From contig NZ_JAOWKZ010000001.1 of assembly GCF_025751495.1 (NCBI RefSeq), forward strand, positions 255,920 to 319,919: a stretch of DNA of 64,000 bases, in the 5' to 3' direction. Positions 43,145 through 53,124 of the stretch are shown here, in pieces. The notes beneath the pieces were generated by a model. That model had not been told where the DNA came from and made no database searches. It saw nothing but the letters and a program-made list of their open reading frames with translations. The stretch is from Albidovulum litorale. GTDB lineage: Bacteria > Pseudomonadota > Alphaproteobacteria > Rhodobacterales > Rhodobacteraceae. The position numbers and the translations under genes are program-made. Positions within the stretch are counted from its first letter, which is position 1. Every line of letters starts with the position of its first letter.

Positions 43145-44185
43145 ATGACCACGACACTCACGCTCCGCCGTCCCGACGACATGCACCTGCACCTGCGCGA
43201 TGGCGCGATGCTGAAGGCCGTGCTGCCCGAAACCGCACGCCATTTCGCCCGTGCGATCATCATGCCGAACCTCGTGCCGCCGGTGGTTACGGCAAAGGAC
43301 GCCGCCGCCTATCGCGACCGGATCATGGTCGCCCTGCCCGACGGCATGACGTTCGAGCCGCTGATGACGCTCTACCTGACCGAGGCGACCGACCCGGCCG
43401 ATGTCGCCGCCGCCCATGCGAGCGGTCTGGTAAAAGCCGTGAAGCTCTACCCGGCAGGCGCCACGACCAACTCGCAATCCGGCGTTCGCGATTTCGACAG
43501 GGTTCGGGCGGTGCTGGAAAAGATGGCCGAGATCGGCTTGCCGCTCTGCGTCCACGGTGAGGTGACCGACAGCGACATCGACATCTTCGACCGCGAGGCG
43601 GTGTTCATCGACCGCGTCCTCGACCCGATCCGCCGCGCCACTCCGGGCCTGCGGGTCGTGATGGAACACATCACAACGAAGGACGGCGTGGACTATGCGC
43701 GGTCGCAGCGCGACGACCTTGGCGCTACGATCACCACCCATCACCTGATCATCAACCGCAACCACATCCTCGCTGGTGGCATCAAGCCGCATTATTACTG
43801 CCTGCCGGTTGCCAAGCGAGAGCATCACCGCCTCGCACTCCGCGAAGCGGCGACGAGCGGCGAGGCGCGGTTCTTCCTCGGCACAGACTCGGCTCCCCAT
43901 GCCGATCACCTGAAGGAACATGCCTGCGGCTGCGCCGGCTGCTTTACCGCGACGAACACGATGTCGATCCTCGCCCATGTGTTCGAGGAGGAAGGCGCGC
44001 TCGACAGGCTCGAAGCCTTCACCTCGCTGAATGGCGCTGCCTTCTATGGCATTGCCCCAAACGAAACCCGTATCACCCTGCAAAAGGGCGACGCGGTCAC
44101 CTACCCCGCCAAGATCGACACCGGTGCCGGACCCGTCACCGTCTTCGATCCCGGCTTCCCGCTCCACTGGCGCATCGCGCCCTGA
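43145..44185 (+). CDS. pyrC: Dihydroorotase, class II
   Basis: A 346-residue zinc amidohydrolase of pyrimidine synthesis. The metal ligands are H14 and H16 in DMHLHLRDG, the carboxylated K100 in [10 protein letters not shown], and His in LCVHGEV and MEHITT; the catalytic Asp is in LGTDSAPH. Length and domain order match the E. coli type. A structured 83-base gap separates it from pyrE. Confidence 0.97.
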   Translation: MTTTLTLRRPDDMHLHLRDGAMLKAVLPETARHFARAIIMPNLVPPVVTAKDAAAYRDRIMVALPDGMTFEPLMTLYLTEATDPADVAAAHASGLVKAVKLYPAGATTNSQSGVRDFDRVRAVLEKMAEIGLPLCVHGEVTDSDIDIFDREAVFIDRVLDPIRRATPGLRVVMEHITTKDGVDYARSQRDDLGATITTHHLIINRNHILAGGIKPHYYCLPVAKREHHRLALREAATSGEARFFLGTDSAPHADHLKEHACGCAGCFTATNTMSILAHVFEEEGALDRLEAFTSLNGAAFYGIAPNETRITLQKGDAVTYPAKIDTGAGPVTVFDPGFPLHWRIAP

Positions 44186-44190
44186 CCATC

Positions 44191-44250
44191 CTCCTCGTCG
44201 CCTGCAGCACTCGTCGGACCCGAGGAGACGCCGCAGGCGCACGACGAGGG
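44191..44250 (+). other. Structured spacer between pyrC and pyrE
   Basis: CCTCGTCG (44193-44200) pairs with CGACGAGG (44242-44249), continued by CCTGC (44201-44205) with GCAGG (44233-44237), and a small CTCG/CGAG hairpin (44210-44224) sits inside. It could be a terminator, a processing site or a leader that regulates pyrE; there is no U tract. Confidence 0.5.
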
Positions 44251-44268
44251 CCCCGCGAAAGGACAGAC

Positions 44269-44949
44269 ATGATCCCCTCCTCCTTCCCCCCGAAAGACGA
44301 GATCGCCCGCCTGACCGCGCGGATGCTTCTTGAAATCAAGGCGGTGCATTTCAATGCGGCAGAGCCCTTCATTCTGGCCTCCGGCCTGCCTTCGCCCACC
44401 TATATCGACTGCCGCAAGCTGATTTCCTATCCCCGCATCCGTTCCACTCTGATGGATTTCCTCGCTGTCACGGTGATGCGCGAGGCGGGATTTGAGGCGT
44501 TCGACAACATTGCGGGTGGCGAGACGGCCGGCATTCCCTTTGCCGCCATGGTCGCCGAGCGGCTGGCCCTGCCGATGACCTATGTGCGCAAGAAACCCAA
44601 GGGTTACGGCCGCAACGCGCGCATCGAGGGTGCCATGAGCGAAGGCCAGCGGGTGCTGCTGGTGGAGGATCTGACGACCGATGGCGGCTCGAAACTGAGT
44701 TTCGTCGACGCGATCCGCGATACTGGTGCGACCTGCGCTCACACCGCTGTCATCTTCTATTACGGCATCTTTCCCGAGACGGTAAAGACGCTCGGCGACC
44801 ACGGCGTTTCGTTGCATCATCTCTGCACCTGGTGGGACGTTCTGGCCGAGGCGCGCGAATCGAACAGCTTCGATTCCGCGACGATGGATGAGGTCGAAGC
44901 CTTCCTCACCAATCCCCGCCCCTGGCAGGAAGCGCGCAAGAAAGCCTGA
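44269..44949 (+). CDS. pyrE: Orotate phosphoribosyltransferase
   Basis: A 226-residue enzyme converting orotate and PRPP to OMP. The PRPP-binding motif is [27 protein letters not shown] is the flexible catalytic loop, and the N-terminal part has [17 protein letters not shown] 44269 is preceded by GAAAGGACAG. A hairpin at 44954 follows it. Confidence 0.96.
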   Translation: MIPSSFPPKDEIARLTARMLLEIKAVHFNAAEPFILASGLPSPTYIDCRKLISYPRIRSTLMDFLAVTVMREAGFEAFDNIAGGETAGIPFAAMVAERLALPMTYVRKKPKGYGRNARIEGAMSEGQRVLLVEDLTTDGGSKLSFVDAIRDTGATCAHTAVIFYYGIFPETVKTLGDHGVSLHHLCTWWDVLAEARESNSFDSATMDEVEAFLTNPRPWQEARKKA

Positions 44950-44953
44950 CGTA

Positions 44954-44977
44954 GCGGAAACGTCCAGACGTTGCCGC
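44954..44977 (+). terminator. pyrE terminator hairpin
   Basis: GCGGAAACGTC and GACGTTGCCGC form an 11-bp stem with one mismatch around CA. It starts 5 bases after the pyrE stop codon. Confidence 0.6.
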
Positions 44978-45134
44978 AAACCTTCGGCGCACCGACCGTA
45001 GATATTGACAGCCTTGCCCCCATAGCCGCAGAATATAGGGGAGCAGCGCTTTTCCACAGGCCATCCACAGCAATATACAATTTGCATGGCCGTTTCCGAT
45101 CGCGCATATCCCTTGGCCATAAACGGGGGACCAA

Positions 45135-46622
45135 ATGAACGACGTGGCGACGATCCGTGCGGTGCGGCCGCAACCGGAAAACGATACGCTTCCGCATAAT
45201 ATCGAGGCCGAGCAGCAGCTTCTTGGCGCGATCCTGACCAACAACGACATCTACGACCGGATCGCCGCGCTCGTGAAGGCCGAGCATTTCTTCGAACCTG
45301 TCCATCAGCGCATCTTCGAGATCGCCGTCGCGCGCATCCAGAAGAACGCGCTCGCCTCGCCGGTGACGCTGAAGGGCTTTCTGGAGGAAGACGAGGGGCT
45401 GAAGGCGCTTGGCGGGCCGGCCTATCTGGCCCGGCTCGCCGGCGCTGCCATCTCGGCCTTTGCCGCGCGCGACTATGCGCAGATGATCTATGAACTGGCC
45501 GTCCGCCGCGAGCTGATGCGGCTTGGCCAGGACATCACCGACCGTGCCAAGACGATCGAGGTCGACAACGATCCGAAGGACCAGATCACCGAGGCCGAGC
45601 AGCGGCTTTACACGCTGGCCGAACAGGGCACGGTCGAAAAAGGGTTCGTATCCTTCCTGAAGGCCACGACCGAGGCCGTGCAGTCGGCGCTCGCCGCCTA
45701 TCAGCGGGATGGCGGGCTCTCGGGCGTCTCCACGGGCCTTGCCGATCTCGACAAGAAGCTGGGCGGTCTTCACCCGTCCGACCTTCTGATCCTTGCGGGC
45801 CGCCCGTCGATGGGGAAAACCTCGCTCGCGACCAACATCGCCTTCAACATCGCCAAGGCCTACAAGAAGGGCAAGAAACCCGATGGAAGCGAAGGCGCGG
45901 TTCAGGGTGGCGTTGTCGGCTTCTTCTCGCTGGAAATGTCAGCCGAACAGCTTGCCGCCCGTATCCTGTCGGAAGCCTCCGAAGTGCCGTCGGAACAGAT
46001 CCGCCGCGGCGACATGACCGAGGCCGAGTTCCGCCGCTTCGTCGAGGCTGCGAAGGCGCTGGAGACCTGCCCGCTTTATATCGACGACACGCCGGCCCTG
46101 CCGATCAGTCAGGTGACCGCCCGCTGCCGCCGCCTGAAGCGGACCCATGGGCTAGACGTTGTAATGGTCGATTATCTCCAGCTTCTGCGCGGCACCGGCA
46201 AGGGCGACAACCGGGTGCAGGAGATTGCCGAAATATCCATGGGTCTCAAGGCTTTGGCGAAGGAGCTTAGTGTGCCTGTCGTGGCCCTGTCGCAGCTCAG
46301 CCGTCAGGTTGAAAGCCGCGACGACAAACGGCCGCAGCTGTCGGACCTGCGGGAATCCGGCTCCATCGAGCAGGACGCGGACGTCGTGATGTTCGTCTAC
46401 CGGGACGAGTACTACAAGGAACGCGAAAAGCCCGGAGATCATGAGCTTGAGAAGATGGCCGCCTGGCAGGAGATCATGGAACAGGTCCATGGCAAGGCCG
46501 AGGTCATCATCGGCAAGCAGCGTCACGGGCCGATCGGCACGGTGGAACTCAGCTTCGAAGGCCGCTTCACCCGCTTCGGCAATCTGGTGAAGCCATGGCA
46601 GCAGGGCAGCGGCGATTTCTGA
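45135..46622 (+). CDS. dnaB: Replicative DNA helicase
   Basis: A 495-residue DnaB helicase. The N-terminal collar domain (about 10-120) starts LPHNIEAEQQLLGAIL. The RecA-like domain has Walker A GRPSMGKTS, VVGFFSLEMSAEQL and VVMVDYLQLL, with LRESGSIEQDADVVMFVYR near the end. No intein is present. ATG 45135 has GGGGGACCAA upstream. It unwinds DNA at the replication fork. Confidence 0.98.
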   Translation: MNDVATIRAVRPQPENDTLPHNIEAEQQLLGAILTNNDIYDRIAALVKAEHFFEPVHQRIFEIAVARIQKNALASPVTLKGFLEEDEGLKALGGPAYLARLAGAAISAFAARDYAQMIYELAVRRELMRLGQDITDRAKTIEVDNDPKDQITEAEQRLYTLAEQGTVEKGFVSFLKATTEAVQSALAAYQRDGGLSGVSTGLADLDKKLGGLHPSDLLILAGRPSMGKTSLATNIAFNIAKAYKKGKKPDGSEGAVQGGVVGFFSLEMSAEQLAARILSEASEVPSEQIRRGDMTEAEFRRFVEAAKALETCPLYIDDTPALPISQVTARCRRLKRTHGLDVVMVDYLQLLRGTGKGDNRVQEIAEISMGLKALAKELSVPVVALSQLSRQVESRDDKRPQLSDLRESGSIEQDADVVMFVYRDEYYKEREKPGDHELEKMAAWQEIMEQVHGKAEVIIGKQRHGPIGTVELSFEGRFTRFGNLVKPWQQGSGDF

Positions 46623-46672
46623 CCCAACCGTTTGTGACTGGACAGGCAGGCGGCGCCTTGCGACGCTTGCCC

Positions 46673-47449
46673 ATGCGCTGTTTCCTCCTCCTGTTTCTCC
46701 TCGCCCTGCCCGCCTGGGCGGAGGAGGTCGATCTTGAGCTTCTTCTCCTCGTCGATGTCTCCCGCTCCATGTCGCCCGCCGAACTGGAACTGCAACGGCG
46801 TGGTTACGCCGAAGCCTTGCGCAGCGACAGCGTCGCCGCTGCCCTCAATCGGTCGCTGACCGGGCGGATTGCGCTGGCCTATGTCGAATGGGCGGGGGAA
46901 TACCGCCACAACGTAGTGCAGGATTGGGCACTTATCGAAAGCCGCGCCGATCTCGATGCTTTCGCAACGACACTTGAACAGCAAAAGACGGTAACACAAA
47001 GTCGCACGTCAATCTCTTCAGCCCTGCGCCACGGGGTCTTCCTTCTCGAAACGAACCGGTTTGAAGGGATGCGCCGCGTCATCGACATATCTGGCGACGG
47101 GCCAAACAATCAGGGCGGCCTGGTGACGAAGGCGCGGGACGAGGTTCTGGCCGCGGGCATCGTCATCAACGGATTGCCGCTGATGACCTTTGATGCGGGC
47201 ACGGCGATGTGGAGGATTGACGATCTGGACGTCTACTACGCCGAATGCGTCGTCGGCGGTCCGGGCGCTTTTGTTCTGCCGGTGCGCGACTGGCCCGACT
47301 TTGCCGCTGCCGTGACCCGCAAACTTGTGCTTGAAATCGCGGGCGTTGCGCCCGAACGGCTGATCCTCGCGCAAGCAAGCACACCTTATGACTGCCTGAT
47401 CGGTGAGAAGATGTGGCAGCGGCTCCGGCGAAACTTAGACATTCCCTGA
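46673..47449 (+). CDS. DUF1194 exported VWA-like protein
   Basis: A 258-residue exported protein. The signal peptide (about 1-16, ending PAWA) is followed by [12 protein letters not shown], a MIDAS-like DxSxS, and by [14 protein letters not shown]. This is the DUF1194 family, whose substrate or partner is unknown. It starts 50 bases after dnaB and is probably periplasmic. ATG 46673 is the first Met before a clear signal sequence. Confidence 0.85.
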   Translation: MRCFLLLFLLALPAWAEEVDLELLLLVDVSRSMSPAELELQRRGYAEALRSDSVAAALNRSLTGRIALAYVEWAGEYRHNVVQDWALIESRADLDAFATTLEQQKTVTQSRTSISSALRHGVFLLETNRFEGMRRVIDISGDGPNNQGGLVTKARDEVLAAGIVINGLPLMTFDAGTAMWRIDDLDVYYAECVVGGPGAFVLPVRDWPDFAAAVTRKLVLEIAGVAPERLILAQASTPYDCLIGEKMWQRLRRNLDIP

Positions 47450-47502
47450 GGTGGGCGAAACTGCGCTTGCCTCGTTCCGGCGCGCCTGCGAAAAGGTCGC
47501 CT

Positions 47503-48549
47503 ATGGCCGGATCAAAACTCACCATCGACCTCGACGCGATTGTCGCCAACTGGCGGGCGCTCGCCCATGCGTCAGGCCATACCGAGGCCGGAGCGGTCAT
47601 CAAGGCCGATGCCTATGGGCTGGGTGCGAGCCGGGTGGGACCGGCCCTTGCAAAGGCGGGCGCGCGCCGGTTTTTCGTGGCGCTTTCCGAAGAGGGCGCC
47701 ATTCTGCGCAGGGCCCTTGGGCAGGGGCCTGAAATCTACGTCTTTTCAGGCCATATGGCGGGGGATACGGCGTCCATAGCGGATCATGCTCTCATCCCGC
47801 TCCTGAACTCACCTGAACAGGTTGCCCGGCACCGGACGGCCCTGCCCGGCCATCCCTTCGGCATCCAGCTCGATACCGGCATGAACCGGCTGGGTATGGA
47901 AGAGGCGGAATGGCGGACTTTGTCCGCCGACCTCATTGCCGACGGACCGCGTCTGATCATGTCGCACCTCGCCTGCGCCGATGAGGCAGATCACCCGATG
48001 AATGCAGCCCAACTGGCCGCCTTCCGCCGCATGACCGACGACACGGGTGTGGCCCGCTCACTGGCGGCGACCGGTGGAATCCTGCTTGGACCTGATTACC
48101 ATTTCGACATGACCCGGCCAGGTATCGGCCTTTATGGCGGCCTGCCCTTTGCGGGTGCGCAGCCGGTCGTTCACCTGTCACTGCCTGTGATCCAGATCCG
48201 CGATGTCGCGGCCGACGAGACAGTGGGGTATGGCAACGCATGGACCGCGAGTGAACCATCCCGTATCGCCACTCTGGCAGCCGGCTATGCCGATGGCCTG
48301 ATCCGGGCCATGACGGGCCGCGCGCGGGTCTTCGCGGGCGATACGCCTTGCCCGCTGGTGGGCCGTGTGTCGATGGACATGATGGGGGTAGATGTCACCC
48401 ATCTGGACCGGGCACCGGAGGTTCTGGACATCCTCTGCCGCGCCCAGGGCGTCGATACACTGGCGGACGCCGCCGGGACCATCGGCTATGAAATCCTGAC
48501 CTCTCTCGGCAACCGGTACGAGCGCAGCTACACGGGCACCGGCGCATGA
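47503..48549 (+). CDS. alr: Alanine racemase
   Basis: A 348-residue PLP enzyme giving D-alanine for the cell wall. K34 in [12 protein letters not shown] binds PLP; the second catalytic Tyr is in VGYGNAW. It has the two-domain layout (barrel, then beta domain). ATG 47503 with AAAAGG upstream is chosen. Its stop codon overlaps mlaE by 4 bases, coupling cell wall and membrane lipid genes. Confidence 0.95.
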   Translation: MAGSKLTIDLDAIVANWRALAHASGHTEAGAVIKADAYGLGASRVGPALAKAGARRFFVALSEEGAILRRALGQGPEIYVFSGHMAGDTASIADHALIPLLNSPEQVARHRTALPGHPFGIQLDTGMNRLGMEEAEWRTLSADLIADGPRLIMSHLACADEADHPMNAAQLAAFRRMTDDTGVARSLAATGGILLGPDYHFDMTRPGIGLYGGLPFAGAQPVVHLSLPVIQIRDVAADETVGYGNAWTASEPSRIATLAAGYADGLIRAMTGRARVFAGDTPCPLVGRVSMDMMGVDVTHLDRAPEVLDILCRAQGVDTLADAAGTIGYEILTSLGNRYERSYTGTGA

Positions 48550-49328
48550 GCATACTCGCCCCTGTCGCGGCTCTCGGTCGTCTCGTACTCAGTAGTCTGG
48601 CCATGCTCGGCCGGATGGCGATCTTTGCGGGGGAAACGCTCAGTCACCTCGTGCGTCCACCCTTTTACCCGAAAGAGTTCCTCGCGGCCTTGATGCAAAT
48701 CGGCTGGTTCAGCCTGCCTGTCGTAGGCATGACAGCACTCTTCACGGGTGGTGCGCTGGCGCTGCAGATCTACGCGGGCGGCGCGCGGTTCTCGGCCGAG
48801 GCGGTGGTGCCCTCCATCGTCGCCATCGGCATGGTGCGAGAACTGGGGCCGGTGCTGGGCGGGCTGATGGTGGCCGCGCGCGTGGCGTCGTCCATCGCGG
48901 CCGAGATTGGCACGATGAAGGTGACCGAGCAGATCGACGCTTTGACAACTTTGTCCACCAACCCCATGAAATACCTAACAGTTCCGCGCGTTCTGGCCGC
49001 CACCCTAGCGGTGCCGGTTCTGGTCGCAGTCGGCGACAGCATCGGCATATTCGGCGGTTATCTGGTCGGCGTGAACCGGCTGGGTTTCAACCCCGCCACC
49101 TACCTCAAGAATACCCGCGAGTTTCTGGAAGTCTGGGACATCGTCTCGGGCCTCTGGAAGGGGGCCGCCTTCGGCTTCATCGTGGCGCTCATGGGCTGCT
49201 ATTACGGCATGAATTCGGGCCGTGGCGCACAAGGCGTGGGCCGGGCCACCAAGGCCGCGGTCGTCGCGGCCTCCGTCCTGATCCTTGCCACCAACTACAT
49301 CCTGACGGAGGTCTTTTTCTCCGCATGA
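48546..49328 (+). CDS. mlaE: Phospholipid ABC transporter permease, MlaE type
   Basis: A 260-residue membrane protein with about six helices, of the MlaE family. [20 protein letters not shown] and [14 protein letters not shown] are the signature block that meets the ATPase. It maintains outer membrane lipid asymmetry with MlaF. It overlaps both alr and mlaF by 4 bases. No substrate-binding MlaD gene follows in this window. Confidence 0.93.
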   Translation: MSILAPVAALGRLVLSSLAMLGRMAIFAGETLSHLVRPPFYPKEFLAALMQIGWFSLPVVGMTALFTGGALALQIYAGGARFSAEAVVPSIVAIGMVRELGPVLGGLMVAARVASSIAAEIGTMKVTEQIDALTTLSTNPMKYLTVPRVLAATLAVPVLVAVGDSIGIFGGYLVGVNRLGFNPATYLKNTREFLEVWDIVSGLWKGAAFGFIVALMGCYYGMNSGRGAQGVGRATKAAVVAASVLILATNYILTEVFFSA

Positions 49329-50071
49329 TCGAGCTTCAGGACGTCCACAAGGCTTTCGGCAAGAACCGTGTTCTGCGCGGGGTGAACCTGATCGTGCCCT
49401 CGGGCGAAAGCATGGTGATCATCGGCGGGTCCGGTACCGGAAAATCGGTTCTTCTCAAATGCATCCTTGGCCTTGTTCATCCAGACAGCGGCACGATCCT
49501 CCTGGATGGCGAGGATGTGGAAAAGGCCGCCCGCGACGCTTTCCTCGCACGCTTCGGCATGCTCTTTCAGGGGGGTGCGCTCTTTGACAGCCTGCCCGTC
49601 TGGCAGAACGTCGCCTTCCGCCTGCTGCGCGGGTCGCTGAAGCGACCGAAGGATGAAGCGCGCGAGATTGCCATCGAGAAACTACGCCGCGTCGGACTGA
49701 AGCCGGACGTGGCCGACCTTTTCCCGGCTGAACTTTCGGGCGGCATGCAAAAACGTGTGGGCCTTGCCCGCGCCATCGCTGCCGATCCCGAAGTGATCTT
49801 CTTCGACGAGCCGACAACGGGCCTCGACCCGATCATGGCAGGCGTAATCAACGAACTGATCCGCGAGATCGTGACCGAGATGGGTGCGACGGCGATGACG
49901 ATCACCCATGACATGTCCTCGGTCCGCGCCATTGCCGACCGCGTGGCGATGCTGCATGACGGGGTCATTCAATGGACCGGACCCATCGCGGAAATGGAGA
50001 CAACACCAGACCCTTACGTGCAGCAGTTCACGCACGGCCGCGCCGAAGGGCCTATTGCCGCCGTACGCTGA
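49325..50071 (+). CDS. mlaF: Phospholipid ABC transporter ATPase, MlaF type
   Basis: A 248-residue ATP-binding subunit. Walker A GGSGTGKS, signature LSGGMQKR, Walker B VIFFDEPTTGLDP and the H-loop MTITHD are complete. LSGGMQKR is the MlaF-type variant of the signature. It drives the MlaE permease encoded just before. MlaD and MlaB-type genes are not adjacent here. Confidence 0.95.
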   Translation: MIELQDVHKAFGKNRVLRGVNLIVPSGESMVIIGGSGTGKSVLLKCILGLVHPDSGTILLDGEDVEKAARDAFLARFGMLFQGGALFDSLPVWQNVAFRLLRGSLKRPKDEAREIAIEKLRRVGLKPDVADLFPAELSGGMQKRVGLARAIAADPEVIFFDEPTTGLDPIMAGVINELIREIVTEMGATAMTITHDMSSVRAIADRVAMLHDGVIQWTGPIAEMETTPDPYVQQFTHGRAEGPIAAVR

Positions 50072-50092
50072 TACGGTTTGCCATCGGCGGGT

Positions 50093-50121
50093 TTGACACT
50101 CCCCCAGGTTGTACCTAGTCT
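50093..50121 (+). promoter_or_regulatory. Candidate promoter after mlaF
   Basis: TTGACA (50093-50098) and TAGTCT (50116-50121) are 17 bases apart, with the -35 a perfect match. It would transcribe the small membrane gene at 50162, 41 bases downstream. Confidence 0.55.
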
Positions 50122-50161
50122 GGTCCTATCCTTTCAATCTTTTTAGGGCTGGAGACCAGTG

Positions 50162-50500
50162 ATGACTTCGGCTCAGGGTGCGGTAAGCGCCCTTTACATC
50201 CTGTTCGCTATCCTCTGCGTCCCACCCCTGCTTGGTGTGTTGATCGGTATGCGCCGGGCACATCAAGCCACCGAACGGTCGATCGGTGGCAGCCTCTTCC
50301 TTGTCGGCGCACTATTCTCGGGGGCAGCATTTCTGTTCAATCTCGGCGTGACAATCGGTGCCATCCTCGGAATCGCTCGGGGCGTATTCGAGTTCGGCCT
50401 GATTCATGTCGTCGCCGCTGCCCTCGCCTGGCTATGCTTCTGGCTCTGGTTGACAATGGTCATATTGCGGAAACGGCGATCCCGGCACCGGAATTGGTAA
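50162..50500 (+). CDS. Small membrane protein, three helices, unknown
   Basis: A 112-residue membrane protein with three hydrophobic segments (about 8-28, 45-68 and 78-100) and a basic tail RKRRSRHRNW. GGAG lies before it; the start could also be the GTG one codon earlier. No family recognised. It has its own promoter candidate and a PqiA-type gene 44 bases downstream. Confidence 0.6.
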   Translation: MTSAQGAVSALYILFAILCVPPLLGVLIGMRRAHQATERSIGGSLFLVGALFSGAAFLFNLGVTIGAILGIARGVFEFGLIHVVAAALAWLCFWLWLTMVILRKRRSRHRNW

Positions 50501-50544
50501 TACTGGGCCTTGTCCGCCGTGACACGCCATGTATCCATTGCGCC

Positions 50545-50991
50545 ATGATCCGTGCCGCCAACCTTGCTTTGCTTGTCCTGTTTCCCGTGTCGTGGTTCGC
50601 GCCGCTTCTGCGTGCAGGCCTGCTGCCGTTCTTCGACCTCGACTCGATCTCGGTCGTGACCGGGCTGCAAGCGCTCTGGGAGAAGGATGTAGTGCTGGCG
50701 CTCGTCGTCACCTTCCTGGCAATCTTTGCGCCCTATATGAAAACGATCGGTCTCGCACTTGTACAGTTCCGCCTCGCCTCGCCGCGCATTCTCGGGGTCC
50801 TGCACCAGCTTGGACGGTTGGCAATGGCCGATATCTTTTTGATTTCGCTTTATATCGTGCTGGCCAAGGGCGTAGGCGTGGGCCGGGTCGAAACCGCCTG
50901 GGGGCTTTATCTTTTTACGGCCTGCATTCTGGCGTCTTTGGCAATCTCTTTTCGGACCGAACACGAACGCATGCCGCCCAATAACCGCTGA
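50545..50991 (+). CDS. Single-domain PqiA-type membrane protein
   Basis: A 148-residue membrane protein with four hydrophobic segments that resembles one half of paraquat-inducible protein A: FPVSWFAPLLRAG, SVVTGLQALWEKD and FAPYMKTIGLALVQF. Full-length PqiA has two such domains and a zinc ribbon, both absent here. It may belong to the lipid-transport theme of the nearby mla genes. ATG 50545 is set by the start of the homologous region. Confidence 0.75.
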   Translation: MIRAANLALLVLFPVSWFAPLLRAGLLPFFDLDSISVVTGLQALWEKDVVLALVVTFLAIFAPYMKTIGLALVQFRLASPRILGVLHQLGRLAMADIFLISLYIVLAKGVGVGRVETAWGLYLFTACILASLAISFRTEHERMPPNNR

Positions 50992-51046
50992 CGCGGGTTC
51001 CTCTATCGGCCTTGCCGAGTAACGCAGCTTCGGGCAGGTAATGCAC

Positions 51047-52414
51047 ATGGCGAAATCAGGCCCCTCTTTCACCTGTACCGAATGCGGCGCGGTCCACAAG
51101 AAATGGACCGGGCGCTGCGATGCCTGCGGCGCGTGGAATTCCATTGTCGAGGAAACGCCGCTTACGGCCGGTCCAACATCGAAGACGCTGGGCGCGGCGC
51201 GTGGACGGCAGATCGCACTGACCACCCTCGCGACCAAGGAGGTTCCTCCGCCACGCGCGGCATCGGGTCTGGGCGAGCTGGACCGCGTGCTTGGCGGCGG
51301 GCTGGTTCCCGCCTCCGCTATACTTGTCGGCGGCGATCCCGGCATAGGCAAATCGACGCTTCTGTTGCAGGCCGCCGCCAGTTTCGCCCGGCAGGGTCTT
51401 TCGTGTCTTTATGTCTCGGGCGAGGAAGCATCGGCTCAGGTCCGCATGCGCGCCCAGCGGCTGGGGCTGGCTGATGCGCCGGTGCAGCTTGCCGCGGAGA
51501 CCAGCCTGCGCGACATCCTGACGACACTCGACACCGTCAGGCCCGACCTCGCGATCATCGATTCGATCCAGACGATGTGGGCGGACAACGTGGACAGTGC
51601 TCCGGGCTCTGTCGCGCAGGTCCGTGCCGCCTGCCACGAGTTGGTGAGTTTCGCCAAGAAACGCGGCACCTCTGTTATCCTCGTCGGCCACGTCACCAAG
51701 GAAGGCCAGATCGCTGGCCCCCGTGTGGTCGAACATATGGTCGATACCGTGCTTTACTTCGAGGGCGAGCGCGGCCACCAGTTCCGCATCCTGCGCGCGG
51801 TCAAGAACCGCTTCGGCCCGGCCGACGAAATCGGCGTCTTCGAAATGACTGGCGCCGGACTGGCCGAGGTTGCCAACCCCTCCGCGCTCTTCCTCTCAGA
51901 CCGTGGGCAGGCCAGCCCCGGCTCGGCGGTCTTCGCCGGCATCGAAGGCACGCGACCGGTTCTGACGGAGATTCAGGCGCTGGTCTCGCCCTCGCCGCTC
52001 GGCACGCCGCGCCGAACGGTTGTCGGTCTCGATTCGGGCCGCATCTCCACAATCCTCGCGGTTCTGGAGGCACGCTGCGGCATCCCCTTTGCCGGGCTCG
52101 ACGTCTTTCTGAACGTCGCTGGCGGCATGCGCAGCACCGAGCCGGCGGCTGATCTGGCGGTCGCGGCGGCGCTTCTGTCGGCGCGCGAAGATGTTGCACT
52201 TCCGCCAGACATGGTGATTTTTGGTGAAATCAGTCTTTCCGGAGCCCTGCGTCCTGTAGGACAATCAGAAAACAGATTGAAAGAAGCAAAAAAACTTGGT
52301 TTCTCACAGGCGATCGCGCCAGAAAGAAGCAAGATCACCGGGGGCGGCGGGATGCGGGTACGAAAGATGCCCGATCTCATAACGTTTGTCGGCGACATGT
52401 TCGCGGCAGGCTGA
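51047..52414 (+). CDS. radA: DNA repair protein RadA (Sms)
   Basis: A 455-residue RecA-related DnaB-type branch-migration ATPase. The zinc finger uses C10, C13, C24 and C27 in CTECGAVHKKWTGRCDACG. Walker A is GDPGIGKST, the RadA-specific KNRFG motif is present, and the C-terminus is a Lon-like domain with GEISLSGALRPVGQ. The Met at 51047 (MAKSG) has better spacing to GCAGG than the one at 51041. Confidence 0.96.
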   Translation: MAKSGPSFTCTECGAVHKKWTGRCDACGAWNSIVEETPLTAGPTSKTLGAARGRQIALTTLATKEVPPPRAASGLGELDRVLGGGLVPASAILVGGDPGIGKSTLLLQAAASFARQGLSCLYVSGEEASAQVRMRAQRLGLADAPVQLAAETSLRDILTTLDTVRPDLAIIDSIQTMWADNVDSAPGSVAQVRAACHELVSFAKKRGTSVILVGHVTKEGQIAGPRVVEHMVDTVLYFEGERGHQFRILRAVKNRFGPADEIGVFEMTGAGLAEVANPSALFLSDRGQASPGSAVFAGIEGTRPVLTEIQALVSPSPLGTPRRTVVGLDSGRISTILAVLEARCGIPFAGLDVFLNVAGGMRSTEPAADLAVAAALLSAREDVALPPDMVIFGEISLSGALRPVGQSENRLKEAKKLGFSQAIAPERSKITGGGGMRVRKMPDLITFVGDMFAAG

Positions 52415-52431
52415 ACGCAAGGAGCGAGGGC

Positions 52432-53016
52432 ATGGAAGGCTTTACGATCGTTGATGCCGTAGTTGCGGCAATCATTCTCATATCCGCGATCCTCGCCTAT
52501 GGGCGTGGTTTCGTGCGCGAGGTTCTGGCCATTGCAGGCTGGGTCGCAGCGGCTGTCGTGGCTTTTATCTTCGCACCCCAGGCAGAACCGCTGATCCAGC
52601 AAATCCCGGTTCTGGACAAGTTCCTCGGCGACAGCTGCGAACTGTCGATCATCGCTGCCTTTGGCGGTGTCTTCGCGGTGGCGCTGATCGTCATGTCGAT
52701 CTTCACGCCGCTCTTTTCCTCGGCGGTCCAGCGTTCGGCGCTTGGCGGCCTCGATCAGGGGCTTGGCTTCCTCTTCGGGGTGCTGCGCGGTATCCTCCTC
52801 GTTGCTGTCGCCTTCGTGGTTTATGAACGGGTTCTGGTCGACTCCACCATCCCGGTCGTCGACAAATCCCGTTCCGCCGAAGTTTTCGCCACGTTCCAGG
52901 ATCGCCTGAACGAGGAGATGCCGGAAGACGCACCGCGCTGGATCACCGAGCGCTATCAGCAGCTTGTCGGCGCATGCGGCGCGCCCACCGAGACGGCACC
53001 GACCACCGCCAACTGA
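52432..53016 (+). CDS. cvpA: CvpA-family membrane protein
   Basis: A 194-residue membrane protein with four helices of the CvpA family: IVDAVVAAIILISAILAYGRGFVREVL, then LGGLDQGLGFLFGVLRG. It is linked to colicin V production in E. coli, and its usual partner purF lies next door, 108 bases downstream. The tail is Thr/Ala-rich. It starts 17 bases after radA. Confidence 0.9.
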   Translation: MEGFTIVDAVVAAIILISAILAYGRGFVREVLAIAGWVAAAVVAFIFAPQAEPLIQQIPVLDKFLGDSCELSIIAAFGGVFAVALIVMSIFTPLFSSAVQRSALGGLDQGLGFLFGVLRGILLVAVAFVVYERVLVDSTIPVVDKSRSAEVFATFQDRLNEEMPEDAPRWITERYQQLVGACGAPTETAPTTAN

Positions 53017-53027
53017 GAATCCTGGCC

Positions 53028-53062
53028 TGTCACGCCCGGTCTTTTGTGACATGGGCGTGACA
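53028..53062 (+). promoter_or_regulatory. Inverted repeat between cvpA and purF
   Basis: TGTCACGCCC (53028-53037) and GGGCGTGACA (53053-53062) are perfect 10-bp arms with a 15-base loop that itself contains TGTGACAT. It may be a hairpin at the end of cvpA or a dyad operator for purF, 63 bases from its start. Confidence 0.45.
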
Positions 53063-53124
53063 TAGGCGGCACGAGCCTCTAAATGGGGGCCAAATCCCCT
53101 GTACCGGATTCGGAGACAAGGCCC

